From Clitopilus passeckerianus (Eukaryota; Basidiomycota; Agaricomycetes; Agaricales; Entolomataceae), in NCBI GenBank assembly GCA_944990035.1, contig CALYLX010000036.1:248001-312000 (forward strand): 64,000 bases of DNA, read 5' to 3'. Under the pieces are notes generated by a model, which did not search any database, had not been told where the DNA came from, and worked only from the letters and a program-made list of their open reading frames with translations. Shown piece by piece: positions 12,341-24,500 of this stretch. Numbering within the stretch: the first letter of the stretch is position 1; every line of letters starts with the position of its first letter. A program made the translations under genes and the position numbers.

Positions 12341-12805
12341 TGTTATGATTTTGCTTACATGTTTCTCCTTACATACCCCGGCCCGCTTACCTATGCACGA
12401 TTACTCACATATGCTGCGCATCACTGCGCATTTTTCATCTTTTTCCATGCTTACTCCGCATCTCTCACGATCGTGAGAGACTTATACCTTATCTGACTCT
12501 TTCTGACTCATGTACTTACTCATCATGCTGCGCATGACTCATTACTTACTCAGCATGCTGCGCATGTGCTATATTTAGAACTACTAGATAGGTATATAAA
12601 CCTGTACCATTTGGTCAAGGCTCCTCAGCTTGACCTAGGCAATCTACCTAACTGCTTAGTTCTCTATTTCGCCTTTAAGTCCCTTGCTTCGTCAATCTCA
12701 CCAGGTCGTCAGTACAGCCGCAGCTGCTGACAAATCTCTGTCTTTGTTTATCAAAGACATCGAGCGTAAACAGTATTACCTAAGTTGTTAGGCTCTGCCT
12801 TAACA
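12341..12805 (+). repeat. 5' LTR of element A
   Basis: 465 bp, TGTTATG...TTAACA. It contains a perfect 16-nt palindrome TCTCACGATCGTGAGA, several copies of a GCATGCTGCGCATG-like palindrome, a TATA box at 12593 and the presumed transcript start near 12626. Confidence 0.9.
12593..12636 (+). promoter_or_regulatory. LTR promoter: TATATAAA and presumed transcript start
   Basis: TATATAAA at 12593-12600 lies 33 bases before CAGCTTGACCT (12626-12636). That 11-mer is the exact reverse complement of the 11 bases just inside the 5' LTR. The same pair occurs in element B (13626-13633 and 13659-13669). The spacing fits a TATA-dependent start at the C of the 11-mer. Confidence 0.6.
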
Positions 12806-12807
12806 AA

Positions 12808-12818
12808 AGGTCAAGCTG
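12808..12818 (+). other. primer-binding site of self-priming type (Tf1-like)
   Basis: AGGTCAAGCTG begins two bases after the 5' LTR and is fully complementary to the presumed first 11 bases of the element RNA. In Tf1-type chromoviruses the RNA 5' end folds back on such a site to prime reverse transcription instead of a tRNA. Element B has the same at 13841-13851. Confidence 0.6.
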
Positions 12819-13348
12819 TTCAGAAGGCCCGCTCATTGTTAGCGCAGGCCCACCCCACGACAACACAGCAGAAGCACGCAACAGGCCGATTGCCGTTGCG
12901 GCTACCACTCAGTCACCACGGTCGTACACAGGGCAGACCACCCGCCACGAAATACCACTCTAGTAGAAGGAACCAACAACGTCTACAAGTTCACCAACGG
13001 AAGCTACTGCGGTTTTAATCACAACAATAACCGCTGGTGCTACGCCTCTCTCTCCCTTGGCAAATTCACATTCACCACCGTTGCCGTTGAAAACAGACAC
13101 TTCCACGCTCTAGACTTCCCTACCCCTGAACGACCTCATAAGACCCCTGCTATTGTCCGAGCTCAACGAGAACACGACATTGAAGTAGACGAGGAGGAAC
13201 AGCGACGCTTCGCACCATTACCCACAGCAATATCCAGGAACCCATCACTAGTCCCGTCTACCAGCGCTTCTGTCTTGCCCGAAGAGGAAGAAGAAGAACA
13301 CCAAGTACAACAACAGCTAGAGGAGAGCCCCACAGCTGAGCCAGAGGA

Positions 13349-13353
13349 GCGCC
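13349..13353. repeat. target-site duplication of inner element B, left copy (GCGCC)
   Basis: GCGCC precedes the 5' LTR of element B and recurs at 20602-20606 right after its 3' LTR. The flanking sequence then continues the gag region of element A. Confidence 0.9.
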
Positions 13354-13838
13354 TGTTATGATTTTGCTTACATGTTTCTCCTTACATACCCCGGCCCGCT
13401 TACCTATGCACGATTACTCACATATGCTGCGCATCACTGCGCATTTTTCATCTTTTTCCATGCTTACTCCGCATCTCTCACGATCGTGAGAGACTTATAC
13501 CTTATCTGACTCTTTCTGACTCGCATTGAGTCATACTGACTCATGTACTTACTCATCATGCTGCGCATGACTCATTACTTGCTCAGCATGCTGCGCATGT
13601 GCTATATTTAGAACTACTAGATAGGTATATAAACCTGTACCATTTGGTCAAGGCTCCTCAGCTTGACCTAGGCAATCTACCTAACTGCTTAGTTCTCTAC
13701 TTCGCCTTTAAGTCCCTTGCTTCGTCAATCTCACCAGGTCGTCAGTACAGCCGCAGCTGCTGACAAATCTCTGTCTTTGTTTATCAAAGACATTGAGCGT
13801 AAACAGTATTACCTAAGTTGTTAGGCTCTGCCTTAACA
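13354..13838 (+). repeat. 5' LTR of element B
   Basis: 485 bp, TGTTATG...TTAACA, with the same TATA box (13626) and palindromes as the LTRs of A, plus the 20-bp segment that distinguishes the B pair. Confidence 0.9.
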
Positions 13839-14436
13839 AAAGGTCAAGCTGTTCAGAAGGCCCGCTCATTGTTAGCGCAGGCCCACCCCACGACAACACA
13901 GCAGAAGCACGCAACAGGCCGATTGCCGTTGCGGCTACCACTCAGTCACCACGGTCGTACACAGGGCAGACCACCCGCCACGAAATACCACTCTAGTAGA
14001 AGGAACCAACAACGTCTACAAGTTCACCAACGGAAACTACTGCGGTTTTAATCACAACAATAACCGCTGGTGCTACGCCTCTCTCTCCCTTGGCAAATTC
14101 ACATTCACCACCGTTGCCGTTGAAAACAGACACTTCCACGCTCTAGACTTCCCTACCCCTGAACGACCTCATAAGACCCCTGCTATTGTCCGAGCTCAAC
14201 GAGAACACGACATTGAAGTAGACGAGGAGGAACAGCGACGCTTCGCACCATTACCCACAGCAATATCCAGGAACCCATCACTAGTCCCATCTACCAGCGC
14301 TTCTGTCTTGCCCGAAGAGGAAGAAGAAGAACACCAAGTACAACAACAGCTAGAGGAGAGCCCCACAGCTGAGCCAGAGGAGCGCCCCAGTGCAGAAACA
14401 ATTGAACCAGAGACCGACTTCGATTTCGACTACGAA

Positions 14437-15363
14437 ATGTCACAAGACAACAACAACAAGAAGGACATTGGAGCCAAACCCCAAACGTTCTCCGGAGACC
14501 GATCCAAGACCAGAAAGTTCATTCAGGAACTTGAAGACTACCTCATCCTAAACAACCTCAACCAACTCGAAGATGACAAGAAGATTCGCATCGCCTTATC
14601 CTTCCTCAAAGAAGGAACTGCAGCAGCATGGGGATTAGAATTTCACGATAAATATTCAGCAGCTGAAAGGAAAGCCACCTACGCTGAATTTATCAGCCAA
14701 TTCAAAGAAGCCTTTTCCCTACCGACGACAAAGCTGCCGCACTTCTCCAACTCAAAGCCTTACGACAGGATGGGACAGCTGACGAATTTGTCACCGTCTT
14801 CAAGAATATTCTTGCACGAACTGATCTCAGCGGTGACACTGCAAAGATCGAGATCTTCATGGAAGGACTTACCCCCAAACTCCGAGAGAAAATTCTCTTT
14901 TCCGATTCCTCCTACCACATTCGACGATTGGGTCAAGAAAGCCGTCCAGTTTGACAACAACTGGCGACGTGCCAAGACAATCATGGGACATACCCGTATC
15001 ATCAAGACATCTGATATGGTCAAAGGTGCTTACAAAACACCTACTGGAGCCCGAGACCCAATGGCTATGGATGTTGATCGTTTCACCACTGATCCACCCA
15101 AACGCCGCCTCACCCAGGAGGAAAGAGAACATCACAAGAAGAACAACTTGTGCTACTATTGCTCCAAGAAAGGTCACACGATCCAACAATGTCTTCAAAG
15201 GAAGAATTTTGGAAGAACCTACCCCAGCAACAACGACAGCCGTTTCCACAAGAAACCTGAGAAGGGAGCCGAGTTGATCAAATATGTCAGAACAGTCCTA
15301 GCTGACATGCCCCAAGAAGAAGCCGCTGAATTCTACACCGAAGCAGAGGCTGAGGGTTTTTAA
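14437..15363 (+). pseudogene. gag of element B (frame-disturbed)
   Basis: The first ATG of the long open frame (MSQDNNN) is used. The frame is open further upstream but has no earlier Met. The capsid-like region (TRKFIQELEDYLILNN, ALSFLKEGTAAAW) is followed by a CCHC knuckle CYYCSKKGHTIQQC near the C-terminus. Two nearby base losses relative to copy A put about 55 codons out of frame and then restore it, so the ORF reads through but part of the capsid is scrambled. It ends at TAA 15361-15363, directly after a slippery heptamer. Confidence 0.75.
15354..15360 (+). promoter_or_regulatory. presumed -1 frameshift site GGGTTTT at gag/pol junction
   Basis: In the gag frame the bases read G GGT TTT followed at once by the stop TAA. 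This is the X XXY YYZ pattern. The -1 frame runs on without a stop through LKRKTAKPTSVLP into the protease. Copy A has the same heptamer at 21576-21582. Confidence 0.55.
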
Positions 15364-18300
15364 AGAGGAAGACTGCAAAGCCGACGTCAGTACTTCCTCG
15401 CCCGATTGATATTTCCAGTGTACTTGTAGCTACTGATTTTTATGCTGAATCTATGCGTATCCCAATCTCTCTACAAGACCCCCTAGATGGAAATACAACA
15501 ATCGCCGGCACAAAAGCTCTCATTGACTCTGGAGCGCAAGGGTCATTTATCGACTCCGTCTTTGCCAAGACACATCACCTCCCGCTACTCCCACTCCGAC
15601 AACCGATTACAGCACGAAACGTTGATGGCACCCTGAACAAACAAGGAACTATTACCCACTTTACCTGGGTTATTGCCAAGATAGGGACAGCCATCATCAA
15701 GGAAAGATGTTTTATCACTGGACTCGGGAAAGACCACCTGATTTTTGGATTACCCTGGCTAAAACGGGTAGATCCAATCATATCGTGGAGCGACGGCACA
15801 CTCGAAATCGACGAATCACGCATTACCCAACGACTGTCGCAAACATTGATGCGAGCAGTAGACATCAAGCGGATGAGAGCCATCCGAGAACAACTACTAG
15901 AGGAAAACACGCCACCTACCCCAGCACCTGATTGTTCCGAAGAGAATCCCGGAAAATCAGAAGGACTTAGCGACTATTTCCGAATAGTCGAAGACGGAGA
16001 AGAGATCAATGAAGATTTTCATCGCATACTGCCAGAACGAACCGGCAGTCGGAATATTCACCAAGGAGGAACCCCCACTTACGCAGGAACACACAAAGGA
16101 TTACCTTGTGTACGGGCCAATCAGGCCAACTACCACAATACGACAGACGGTGGTAACACACCATCCAGCAACCAGACACCACACACAGCAGGTGTGGATA
16201 CGTGCGAAAACATCAATTTCGCAAGCTCTGGAACATAAACGAGAAGATAAGGAACCAAAGAAATCCCTTGACGAAATCATCCCCGACTATCTTCAAGACT
16301 ACAGAAAAGTCTTTGAGAAAGCAGCATCCGAACGATTCCCACCAAGCCGACCCTGGGATCACGCCATAGATCTGAAGACAGATTTCGTGCCAAAAGACTG
16401 CAAGGTCTATCCGCTCAGCCCCTTAGAGCAAGAAAAACTCGACGAGTTTCTCAAGGAAAATCTAGCCAAAGGATACATCCGAGAATCCAACTCCCCACAA
16501 GCATCTCCGTTCTTCTTTGTTGCAAAGAAAGACTCGGAAGCCCTAAGACCATGTCAGGATTACCGACGACTCAACGAAGGAACAATACCTAACGCTTACC
16601 CCTTACCGCTGGCTAGCGAACTCATCGATAAACTCAAAGGAGCAACTGTCTTCACCAAACTCGACATTCGATGGGGATATCACAACATCCGCATCAAAGA
16701 TGGTGACCAATGGAAAGCAGCGTTCAAGACCAACCGAGGGTTATTTGAACCAATGGTGATGTTCTTTGGACTAATGAACTCACCCGGTACCTTCCAAGCA
16801 ATGATGAACCACCTTTTCCGAGACATGATAGACGAAGGATGGGTCATCATCTACATGGACGACATCCTCATCTTCTCCAACGATCCAGAAAAACACCGAG
16901 AACGCACACGCAGAGTCTTACAAAGACTACAAGACAACGATCTCTACCTCAAAGCAGAGAAATGCCAATTTGACACCACAAGAGTGGAATACCTCGGGTT
17001 CATCATTGAACCAAACAAGATCTCCATGGACCCTGTCAAACTTGCAGGGATGCGCGACTGGCCTACGCCAACTACAGTAAAGGAAGTCCGATCATTCCTA
17101 GGATTCGGAAACTTTTACCGCAGGTTCATCGGACAATATGCGGAAATTGCCAAACCGCTGAACGAACTCACCAAGAAAGACAAGAAGTGGGAATGGACCA
17201 ATGAATGTCACAAAGCTTTCACTACCCTGAAAGACAAATTCCTGGAAGCGCCTGTGTTGCTGATGCCTGACCCCACGAAGCCATTTGTGGTGGAAAGCGA
17301 CGCCTCAAAACATGCAACAGGAGCAGTCCTACAACAACGTGACGCCAACGGATCATGGCACCCATGTGGTTTCATATCTAAATCGTTCTCGGAAACAGAA
17401 CGGAACTATGAAATCTACGACCGAGAACTTCTAGGCATTATCCGCGCATTAGAAACCTGGCGACACTACTTCCATGGATCCCAACATTCAGTTGTGATTC
17501 TATCCGATCACAAAACCTCACATACTTCCGAGAAGCCCGGAAGTTGAACCGACGACAAGCAAGATGGAATTTGATGCTATCCCAGTTTAACATCAAACTT
17601 GTACACACCCCTGGTGCAAAGATGATACAATCTGACGCACTATCTCGACGACCAGACCACATCCCAGGTGAAGACACCGACAACGAAGACATCATTCTCC
17701 TCCCCGACAAGCTCTTCCTTCGCTCAATCGACATTGAACTAAAGGACGAAATTGTACACAAGATGGTCAATGACAAACTGATTGTTGACGCCATTCGCAC
17801 CGCCAAAGAAGACGGACCCCCACCAATCCGATCAAACCTGGAAGACTGGAAATTTGACGATGGCATCTTGTACTACAAGGACAAGTGCGTGGTACCAGAT
17901 GACGAAGACCTCCGAAGGAAGATAGTCCAACGTTATCACGATCTACCCAGCGCAGGACACCCTGGACAATTTGGGACACTGGAGAAAGTCCGGAAGGACT
18001 ACTGGTGGCCAGGGATGTCAGTGTTCATCAAGAACTTTGTGCAGGGCTGTGCAATGTGCCAGCAAATGAAAATCAATCGCCACCCCACCGCTCCACCATT
18101 AATGCCCATCAAATCCGAAACCACTAGGCCATTTTCGCTAGTGACGTACGATTTTCACACGGATCTCCCAGAGAGTGATGGTTTCGATAGCATTATGGCC
18201 GTGGTCGACCATGGAGCTACGAAGGGGCAATTTTCATCCCTTGCACAAAGAAAATCGACGCCACAGGAACTGCAAACGCCTACATTGACAACGTTTACCG

Positions 18301-19182
18301 TCGCTTTGGACTCCCCGACAAAGGAATTTCTGACAGAGGACCTCAATTCGCCTCTAAAGTTTTCCAAGAAATGGGACGACTTCTTGGAATCAAGCTCAAC
18401 ATGAGCACCGCCTACCACCCACAAACCGATGGTGCGACAGAAAGGATCAATCAGGAGATTGATGCCTATCTCCGCATCTTCTGTGCACAGAACCCCGAAT
18501 CCTGGTCCAAATGGATTACCACTCTAGAATTCTCCTACAACAGCCGAACACACTCTGTCACCAAACGAACCCCATTCTACCTAATGATGGGATACGAACC
18601 ACCTGCACTCCCATCAATTGCTCCCACTAGCAAAATTCCCGCAGTTGACAAACGGATCAAGGAACTTCTGCTAGCACGCGATGAAGCAAATGCTGCACAT
18701 GCACTTGCTGCGCAACGCATGGCAGAGAAGATCACACGACAGTTCACCCCATTCAAAGTCGGAGAAAAGGTGTGGTTAGAAGCCACAAATCTCAATCAAG
18801 GAAACATCTCCAAGAAACTAGCACCCAAACGAGAAGGACCCTTCAAGATACTCGAGGTAAAGGACACCTGACCTATAAACTCGACCTGCCAAGACGATGG
18901 AAGATCCACCCGGTGATTCACGCATCACTTCTCACCCGTTACATCTCCACCAAAGCGCATGGACCCAGCTTCTCTAAACCGCCACCTGACGAAATCGACG
19001 GAATAGAAGAATACGAAATAGAAGCAATTGTGGCCCATCAGAAACAAGGCAAAGGGCGACACAGATACCTCGTAAAATGGAAGGGATGGCCATCAGCGGA
19101 CAACGAATGGATGCCCGAGTCGGAACTGCGGAACGCCAAGGAAATACTCACCGAGTATAAAAAGAGGAAGAAACTCACCTGA
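15361..19182 (+). pseudogene. pol of element B: protease, RT, RNase H, integrase, chromodomain (multiple frameshifts)
   Basis: Protease LIDSGAQGSFI lies near 15515, RT with YMDD (16854-16865) and RNase H VESDASKHATGAVL near 17295. The integrase HHCC region (GHPGQFG..CAMCQQM) is near 17955-18065, and the catalytic core is interrupted by a frameshift near 18225. The C-terminus is a chromodomain (EYEIEAIVAHQ, YLVKWKGWPSADNEWMPESEL) ending at 19182. Compared with copy A this copy lacks two bases near 16020 and one base in each of three homopolymer runs (near 17513, 18225 and 18857), so the frame is broken four times. The chromodomain marks it as a chromovirus integrase that would target chromatin. 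Confidence 0.85.
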
Positions 19183-19220
19183 CACCACATAGCAAACCCA
19201 CTCACATCCACTATATAACA

Positions 19221-20087
19221 ATGTCTCAAAATGCCTCTTCCTACGACCGCACCATCATCCGCAACACCTTCAAATCCGATACCGCTATTACGGCGCTCCG
19301 TACGCATACTGCCTGGAGCAGCGACGACAACCCTCTCACCGCTGTGGGAGAACAAGGAACCCTTTACCAAAACCGACGAACCGAAACTCGCAACGAAGTG
19401 GCTCGTCTGCGCCACCAATTTGCGAAAACCACTGACGATCTTGATCAACTTTTGGACAAAGTTGATCGAGAAACGGAGGAGACCCTCACAGACCTCTTCT
19501 TTGCTATTGGAGGAACAGCTTTCCTCGACGAATTCTTCCCCGAACGACAAAACTGGTTCAACAACCCAGAGGAGACAGACTTCGAAACCCTTGCCTCCAA
19601 TCCCTGGGGGCCTGAGGAAAGTCAAGAAGAGGAAGTCACGATCCTCACTGCACGTCAAGTTTGCGGAACCCTACGAGCATTTCCTCCCGTCACCAATTTA
19701 CACACCACCGCAAAAATAAAACATAACCCCTTCGTCAAAGAAGAACAGAACGACAACAAGGAAAACATCAACCCCAATGGCAAACCCTCCAACGCCATAC
19801 CTCTCCGCATTCGAAAGCCCACCAGAGTCCGACTCACCAACGCTGGTGAACCTTCCCCCTCGACAATATCGTCCCAGAAGGCGCCGCGCACTGGATACCT
19901 TGCCAACAGACCACCACCACCCAGATGGTTCAGATGCTACATTTGTGGAGGCAGACACCGACAGTGTCATTGCTTTTTTGTGTGTCGTCTGTGCCATCGT
20001 CGTGGCCCAGGCCATTACCCGGTTAGCTGCCCACAACGCTACCACAAGGGCATAGACCGTCACTTCTGGGGTAAAGGAAGGAATTGA
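19221..20087 (+). CDS. additional ORF of element B downstream of pol, zinc-knuckle-like C-terminus
   Basis: A 288-residue intact ORF starts ATG (MSQNASSYDRTIIRNTF) 38 bases after the pol stop and ends shortly before the 3' LTR. The N-terminal half is charged with coiled-coil potential (VARLRHQFAKTTDDLDQLLDKV). The middle is basic and probably disordered. The end has a dense Cys/His cluster (CYICGGRHRQCHC, CRLCHRRGPGHYPVSC). Its position is that of env in retroviruses, but it has no signal peptide or membrane segment and is not an envelope protein. I know no named family. It could be a nucleic-acid-binding accessory protein. It is the only undisrupted ORF in element B. Copy A has a broken version at 25447. 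Confidence 0.7.
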   Translation: MSQNASSYDRTIIRNTFKSDTAITALRTHTAWSSDDNPLTAVGEQGTLYQNRRTETRNEVARLRHQFAKTTDDLDQLLDKVDRETEETLTDLFFAIGGTAFLDEFFPERQNWFNNPEETDFETLASNPWGPEESQEEEVTILTARQVCGTLRAFPPVTNLHTTAKIKHNPFVKEEQNDNKENINPNGKPSNAIPLRIRKPTRVRLTNAGEPSPSTISSQKAPRTGYLANRPPPPRWFRCYICGGRHRQCHCFFVCRLCHRRGPGHYPVSCPQRYHKGIDRHFWGKGRN

Positions 20088-20117
20088 AGTCAGACTTCAA
20101 CGATAGCGAGAGGGTAA

Positions 20118-20601
20118 TGTTATGATTTTGCTTACATGTTTCTCCTTACATACCCCGGCCCGCTTACCTATGCACGATTACTCACATATGCTGCGCATCA
20201 CTGCGCATTTTTCATCTTTTCCATGCTTACTCCGCATCTCTCACGATCGTGAGAGACTTATACCTTATCTGACTCTTTCTGACTCGCATTGAGTCATACT
20301 GACTCATGTACTTACTCATCATGCTGCGCATGACTCATTACTTGCTCAGCATGCTGCGCATGTGCTATATTTAGAACTACTAGATAGGTATATAAACCTG
20401 TACCATTTGGTCAAGGCTCCTCAGCTTGACCTAGGCAATCTACCTAACTGCTTAGTTCTCTACTTCGCCTTTAAGTCCCTTGCTTCGTCAATCTCACCAG
20501 GTCGTCAGTACAGCCGCAGCTGCTGACAAATCTCTGTCTTTGTTTATCAAAGACATTGAGCGTAAACAGTATTACCTAAGTTGTTAGGCTCTGCCTTAAC
20601 A
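20118..20601 (+). repeat. 3' LTR of element B
   Basis: 484 bp, matching the 5' LTR of B including the 20-bp segment. It differs by one T in a homopolymer (four instead of five). It is followed by the GCGCC duplication at 20602-20606. Confidence 0.9.
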
Positions 20602-20656
20602 GCGCCCCAGTGCAGAAACAATTGAACCAGAGACCGACTTCGATTTCGACTACGAA

Positions 20657-21585
20657 ATGTCACAAGACAACAACAACAAGAAGGACATTGGAGCCAAACC
20701 CCAAACGTTCTCCGGAGACCGATCCAAGACCAGAAAGTTCATTCAGGAACTTGAAGACTACCTCATCCTAAACAACCTCAACCAACTCGAAGATGACAAG
20801 AAGATTCGCATCGCCCTATCCTTCCTCAAAGAAGGAACTGCAGCAGCATGGGGATTAGAATTTCACGATAAATATTCAGCAGCTGAAAGGAAAGCCACCT
20901 ACGCTGAATTTATCAACCAATTCAAAGAAGCCTTTTCCCCTACCGACGACAAAGCTGCCGCACTCCTCCAACTCAAAGCCTTACGACAGGATGGGACAGC
21001 TGACGAATTTGTCACCGTCTTCAAGAATATTCTTGCACGAACTGATCTCAGCGGTGACACTGCAAAGATTGAGATCTTCATGGAAGGACTTACCCCCAAA
21101 CTCCGAGAGAAAATTCTCTTTTCCGATTCCCTCCTACCACATTCGACGATTGGGTCAAGAAAGCCGTCCAGTTTGACAACAACTGGCGACGTGCCAAGAC
21201 AATCATGGGACATACCCGTATCATCAAGACATCTGATATGGTCAAAGGTGCTTACAAAACACCTACTGGAGCCCGAGACCCAATGGCTATGGATGTTGAT
21301 CGTTTCACCACTGATCCACCCAAACGCCGCCTCACCCAGGAGGAAAGAGAACATCACAAGAAGAACAACTTGTGCTACTATTGCTCCAAGAAAGGTCACA
21401 CGATCCAACAATGTCTTCAAAGGAAGAATTTTGGAAGAACCTACCCTAGCAACAACGACAGCCGATTCCACAAGAAACCTGAGAAGTGAGCCGAGTTGAT
21501 CAAATATGTCAGAGCAGTCCTAGCTGACATGCCCCAAGAAGAAGCCGCTGAATTCTACACTGAAGCAGAGGCTGAGGGTTTTTAA
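20657..21585 (+). pseudogene. gag of element A, 3' part (frameshift and premature stop)
   Basis: This continues the gag region separated from its LTR by element B. The capsid region (KAAALLQLKALRQDGTADEF, NILARTDLSGDTAK) is in frame here, unlike in B. A base missing near 21131 shifts the frame before the FDDWVKKAVQFDNNW region, and a TGA occurs at 21487-21489 after the CCHC knuckle where B has GGA. The slippery heptamer and TAA at the end are conserved. Confidence 0.75.
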
Positions 21586-24500
21586 AGAGGAAGACTGCAA
21601 AGCCGACGTCAGTACTTCCTCGCCCGATTGATATTTCCAGTGTACTTGTAGCTACTGATTTTTATGCTGAATCTATGCGTATCCCAATCTCTCTACAAGA
21701 CCCCCTAGATGGAAATACAACAATCGCCGGCACAAAAGCTCTCATTGACTCTGGAGCGCAAGGGTCATTTATCGACTCCGTCTTCGCCAAGACACATCAC
21801 CTCCCACTACTCCCACTCCGACAACCGATTACAGCACGAAACGTTGATGGCACCCTGAACAAACAAGGAACTATTACCCACTTTACCTGGGTTATTGCCA
21901 AGATAGGGACAGCCATCATCAAGGAAAGATGTTTTGTCACTGGACTCGGGAAAGACCACCTGATTTTTGGATTACCCTGGCTAAAACGGGTAGATCCAAT
22001 CATATCGTGGAGCGACGGCACACTCGAAATCGACGAATCACGCATTACCCAACGACTGTCGCAAACATTGATGCGAGCAGTAGACATCAAGCGGATGAGA
22101 GCCATCCGAGAACAACTACTAGAGGAAAACACGCCACCTACCCCAGCACCTGATTGTTCCGAAGAGAATCCCGGAAAATCAGAAGGACTTAGCGACTATT
22201 TCCGAATAGTCGAAGACGGAGAAGAGATCAATGAAGATTTTCTCATCGCATACTGCCAGAACGAACCGGCAGTCGGAATATTCACCAAGGAGGAACCCCC
22301 ACTTACGCAGGAACACACAAAGGATTACCTTGTGTACGGGCCAATCAGGCCAACTACCACAATACGACAGACGGTGGTAACACACCATCCAGCAACCAGA
22401 CACCACACACAGCAGGTGTGGATACGTGCGAAAACATCAATTTCGCAAGCTCTGGAACATAAACGAGAAGATAAGGAACCAAAGAAATCCCTTGACGAAA
22501 TCATCCCCGACTATCTTCAAGACTACAGAAAAGTCTTTGAGAAAGCAGCATCTGAACGATTCCCACCAAGCCGACCCTGGGATCACGCCATAGATCTGAA
22601 GACAGATTTCGTGCCAAAAGACTGCAAGGTCTATCCGCTCAGCCCCTTAGAGCAAGAAAAACTCGACGAGTTTCTCAAGGAAAATCTAGCCAAAGGATAC
22701 ATCCGAGAATCCAACTCCCCACAAGCATCTCCGTTCTTCTTTGTTGCAAAGAAAGACTCGGAAGCCCTGAGACCATGTCAGGATTACCGACGACTCAACG
22801 AAGGAACAATACCTAACGCTTACCCCTTACCGCTGGCTAGCGAACTCATCGATAAACTCAAAGGAGCAACTGTCTTCACCAAACTCGACATTCGATGGGG
22901 ATATCACAACATCCGCATCAAAGATGGTGACCAATGGAAAGCAGCGTTCAAGACCAACCGAGGGTTATTTGAACCAATGGTGATGTTCTTTGGACTAATG
23001 AACTCACCCGGTACCTTCCAAGCAATGATGAACCACCTTTTCCGAGACATGATAGACGAAGGATGGGTCATCATCTACATGGACGACATCCTCATCTTCT
23101 CCAACGATCCAGAAAAACACCGAGAACGCACACGCAGAGTCTTACAAAGACTACAAAACAACGATCTCTACCTCAAAGCAGAGAAATGCCAATTTGACAC
23201 CACAAGAGTGGAATACCTTGGGTTCATCATTGAACCAAACAAGATCTCCATGGACCCTGTCAAACTTGCAGGGATGCGCGACTGGCCTACGCCAACTACA
23301 GTAAAGGAAGTCCGATCATTCCTAGGATTCGGAAACTTTTACCGCAGGTTCATCGGAAAATATGCGGAAATTGCCAAACCGCTGAACGAACTCACCAAGA
23401 AAGACAAGAAATGGGAATGGACCAATGAATGTCACGAAGCTTTCACTACCCTGAAAGACAAATTCCTGGAAGCGCCTGTGTTGCTGATGCCTGATCCCAC
23501 GAAGCCATTTGTGGTGGAAAGCGACGCCTCAAAACATGCAACAGGAGCAGTCCTACAACAACGTGACGCCAACGGATCATGGCACCCATGTGGTTTCATA
23601 TCTAAATCGTTCTCGGAAACAGAACGGAACTATGAAATCTACGACCGAGAACTTCTAGGCATTATCCGCGCATTAGAAACCTGGCGACACTACTTCCATG
23701 GATCCCAACATTCAGTTGTGATTCTATCCGATCACAAAAACCTCACATACTTCCGAGAAGCCCGGAAGTTGAACCGACGACAAGCAAGATGGAATTTGAT
23801 GCTATCCCAGTTTAACATCAAACTTGTACACACCCCTGGTGCAAAGATGATACAATCTGACGCACTATCTCGACGACCAGACCACATCCCAGGTGAAGAC
23901 ACCGACAACGAAGACATCATTCTCCTCCCCGACAAGCTCTTCCTTCGCTCAATTGACATTGAACTAAAGGACGAAATTGTACACAAGATGGTCAATGACA
24001 AACTGATTGTTGACGCCATTCGCACCGCCAAAGAAGACGGACCCCACCAATCCGATCAAACCTGGAAGACTGGAAATTTGACGATGGCATCTTGTACTAC
24101 AAGGACAAGTGTGTGGTACCAGATGACGAAGACCTCCGAAGGAAGATAGTCCAACGTTATCACGATCTACCCAGCGCAGGACACCCTGGACAATTTGGGA
24201 CACTGGAAAAAGTCCGGAAGGACTACTGGTGGCCAGGGATGTCAGTGTTCATCAAGAACTTTGTGCAGGGCTGTGCAATGTGCCAGCAAATGAAAATCAA
24301 TCGCCACCCCACCGCTCCACCATTAATGCCCATCAAATCCGAAACCACTAGGCCATTTTCGCTAGTGACGTACGATTTTCACACGGATCTCCCAGAGAGT
24401 GATGGTTTCGATAGCATTATGGCCGTGGTCGACCATGGAGCTACGAAGGGGGCAATTTTCATCCCTTGCACAAAGAAAATCGACGCCACAGGAACTGCAA

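Larger units (their letters stand above)
13354..20601 (+). mobile_element. Ty3/Gypsy chromovirus element B (inner, complete but broken)
   Basis: A 7.25-kb element of the same family as A, inserted in the same orientation into the gag region of A. LTRs are 13354-13838 and 20118-20601. They share a 20-bp segment (ending CATACTGACTC) that the LTRs of A lack. Relative to A it carries single- or two-base losses in gag (about 14717 and 14907), between protease and RT (about 16020), in RNase H (about 17513), in integrase (about 18225) and before the chromodomain (about 18857). It therefore cannot make a full polyprotein as assembled. Sequence identity between A and B is very high by eye. Confidence 0.95.

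Noticed and set aside
12785..13018. 77-codon ORF just inside the 5' LTRs (also at 13818)
   Set aside because: Shadow of the long open gag-side frame; identical in both elements and without domain features.
19221..20087. Downstream Gypsy ORF as an envelope gene
   Set aside because: No signal peptide, membrane segment or cleavage site; the end is Cys/His-rich instead.
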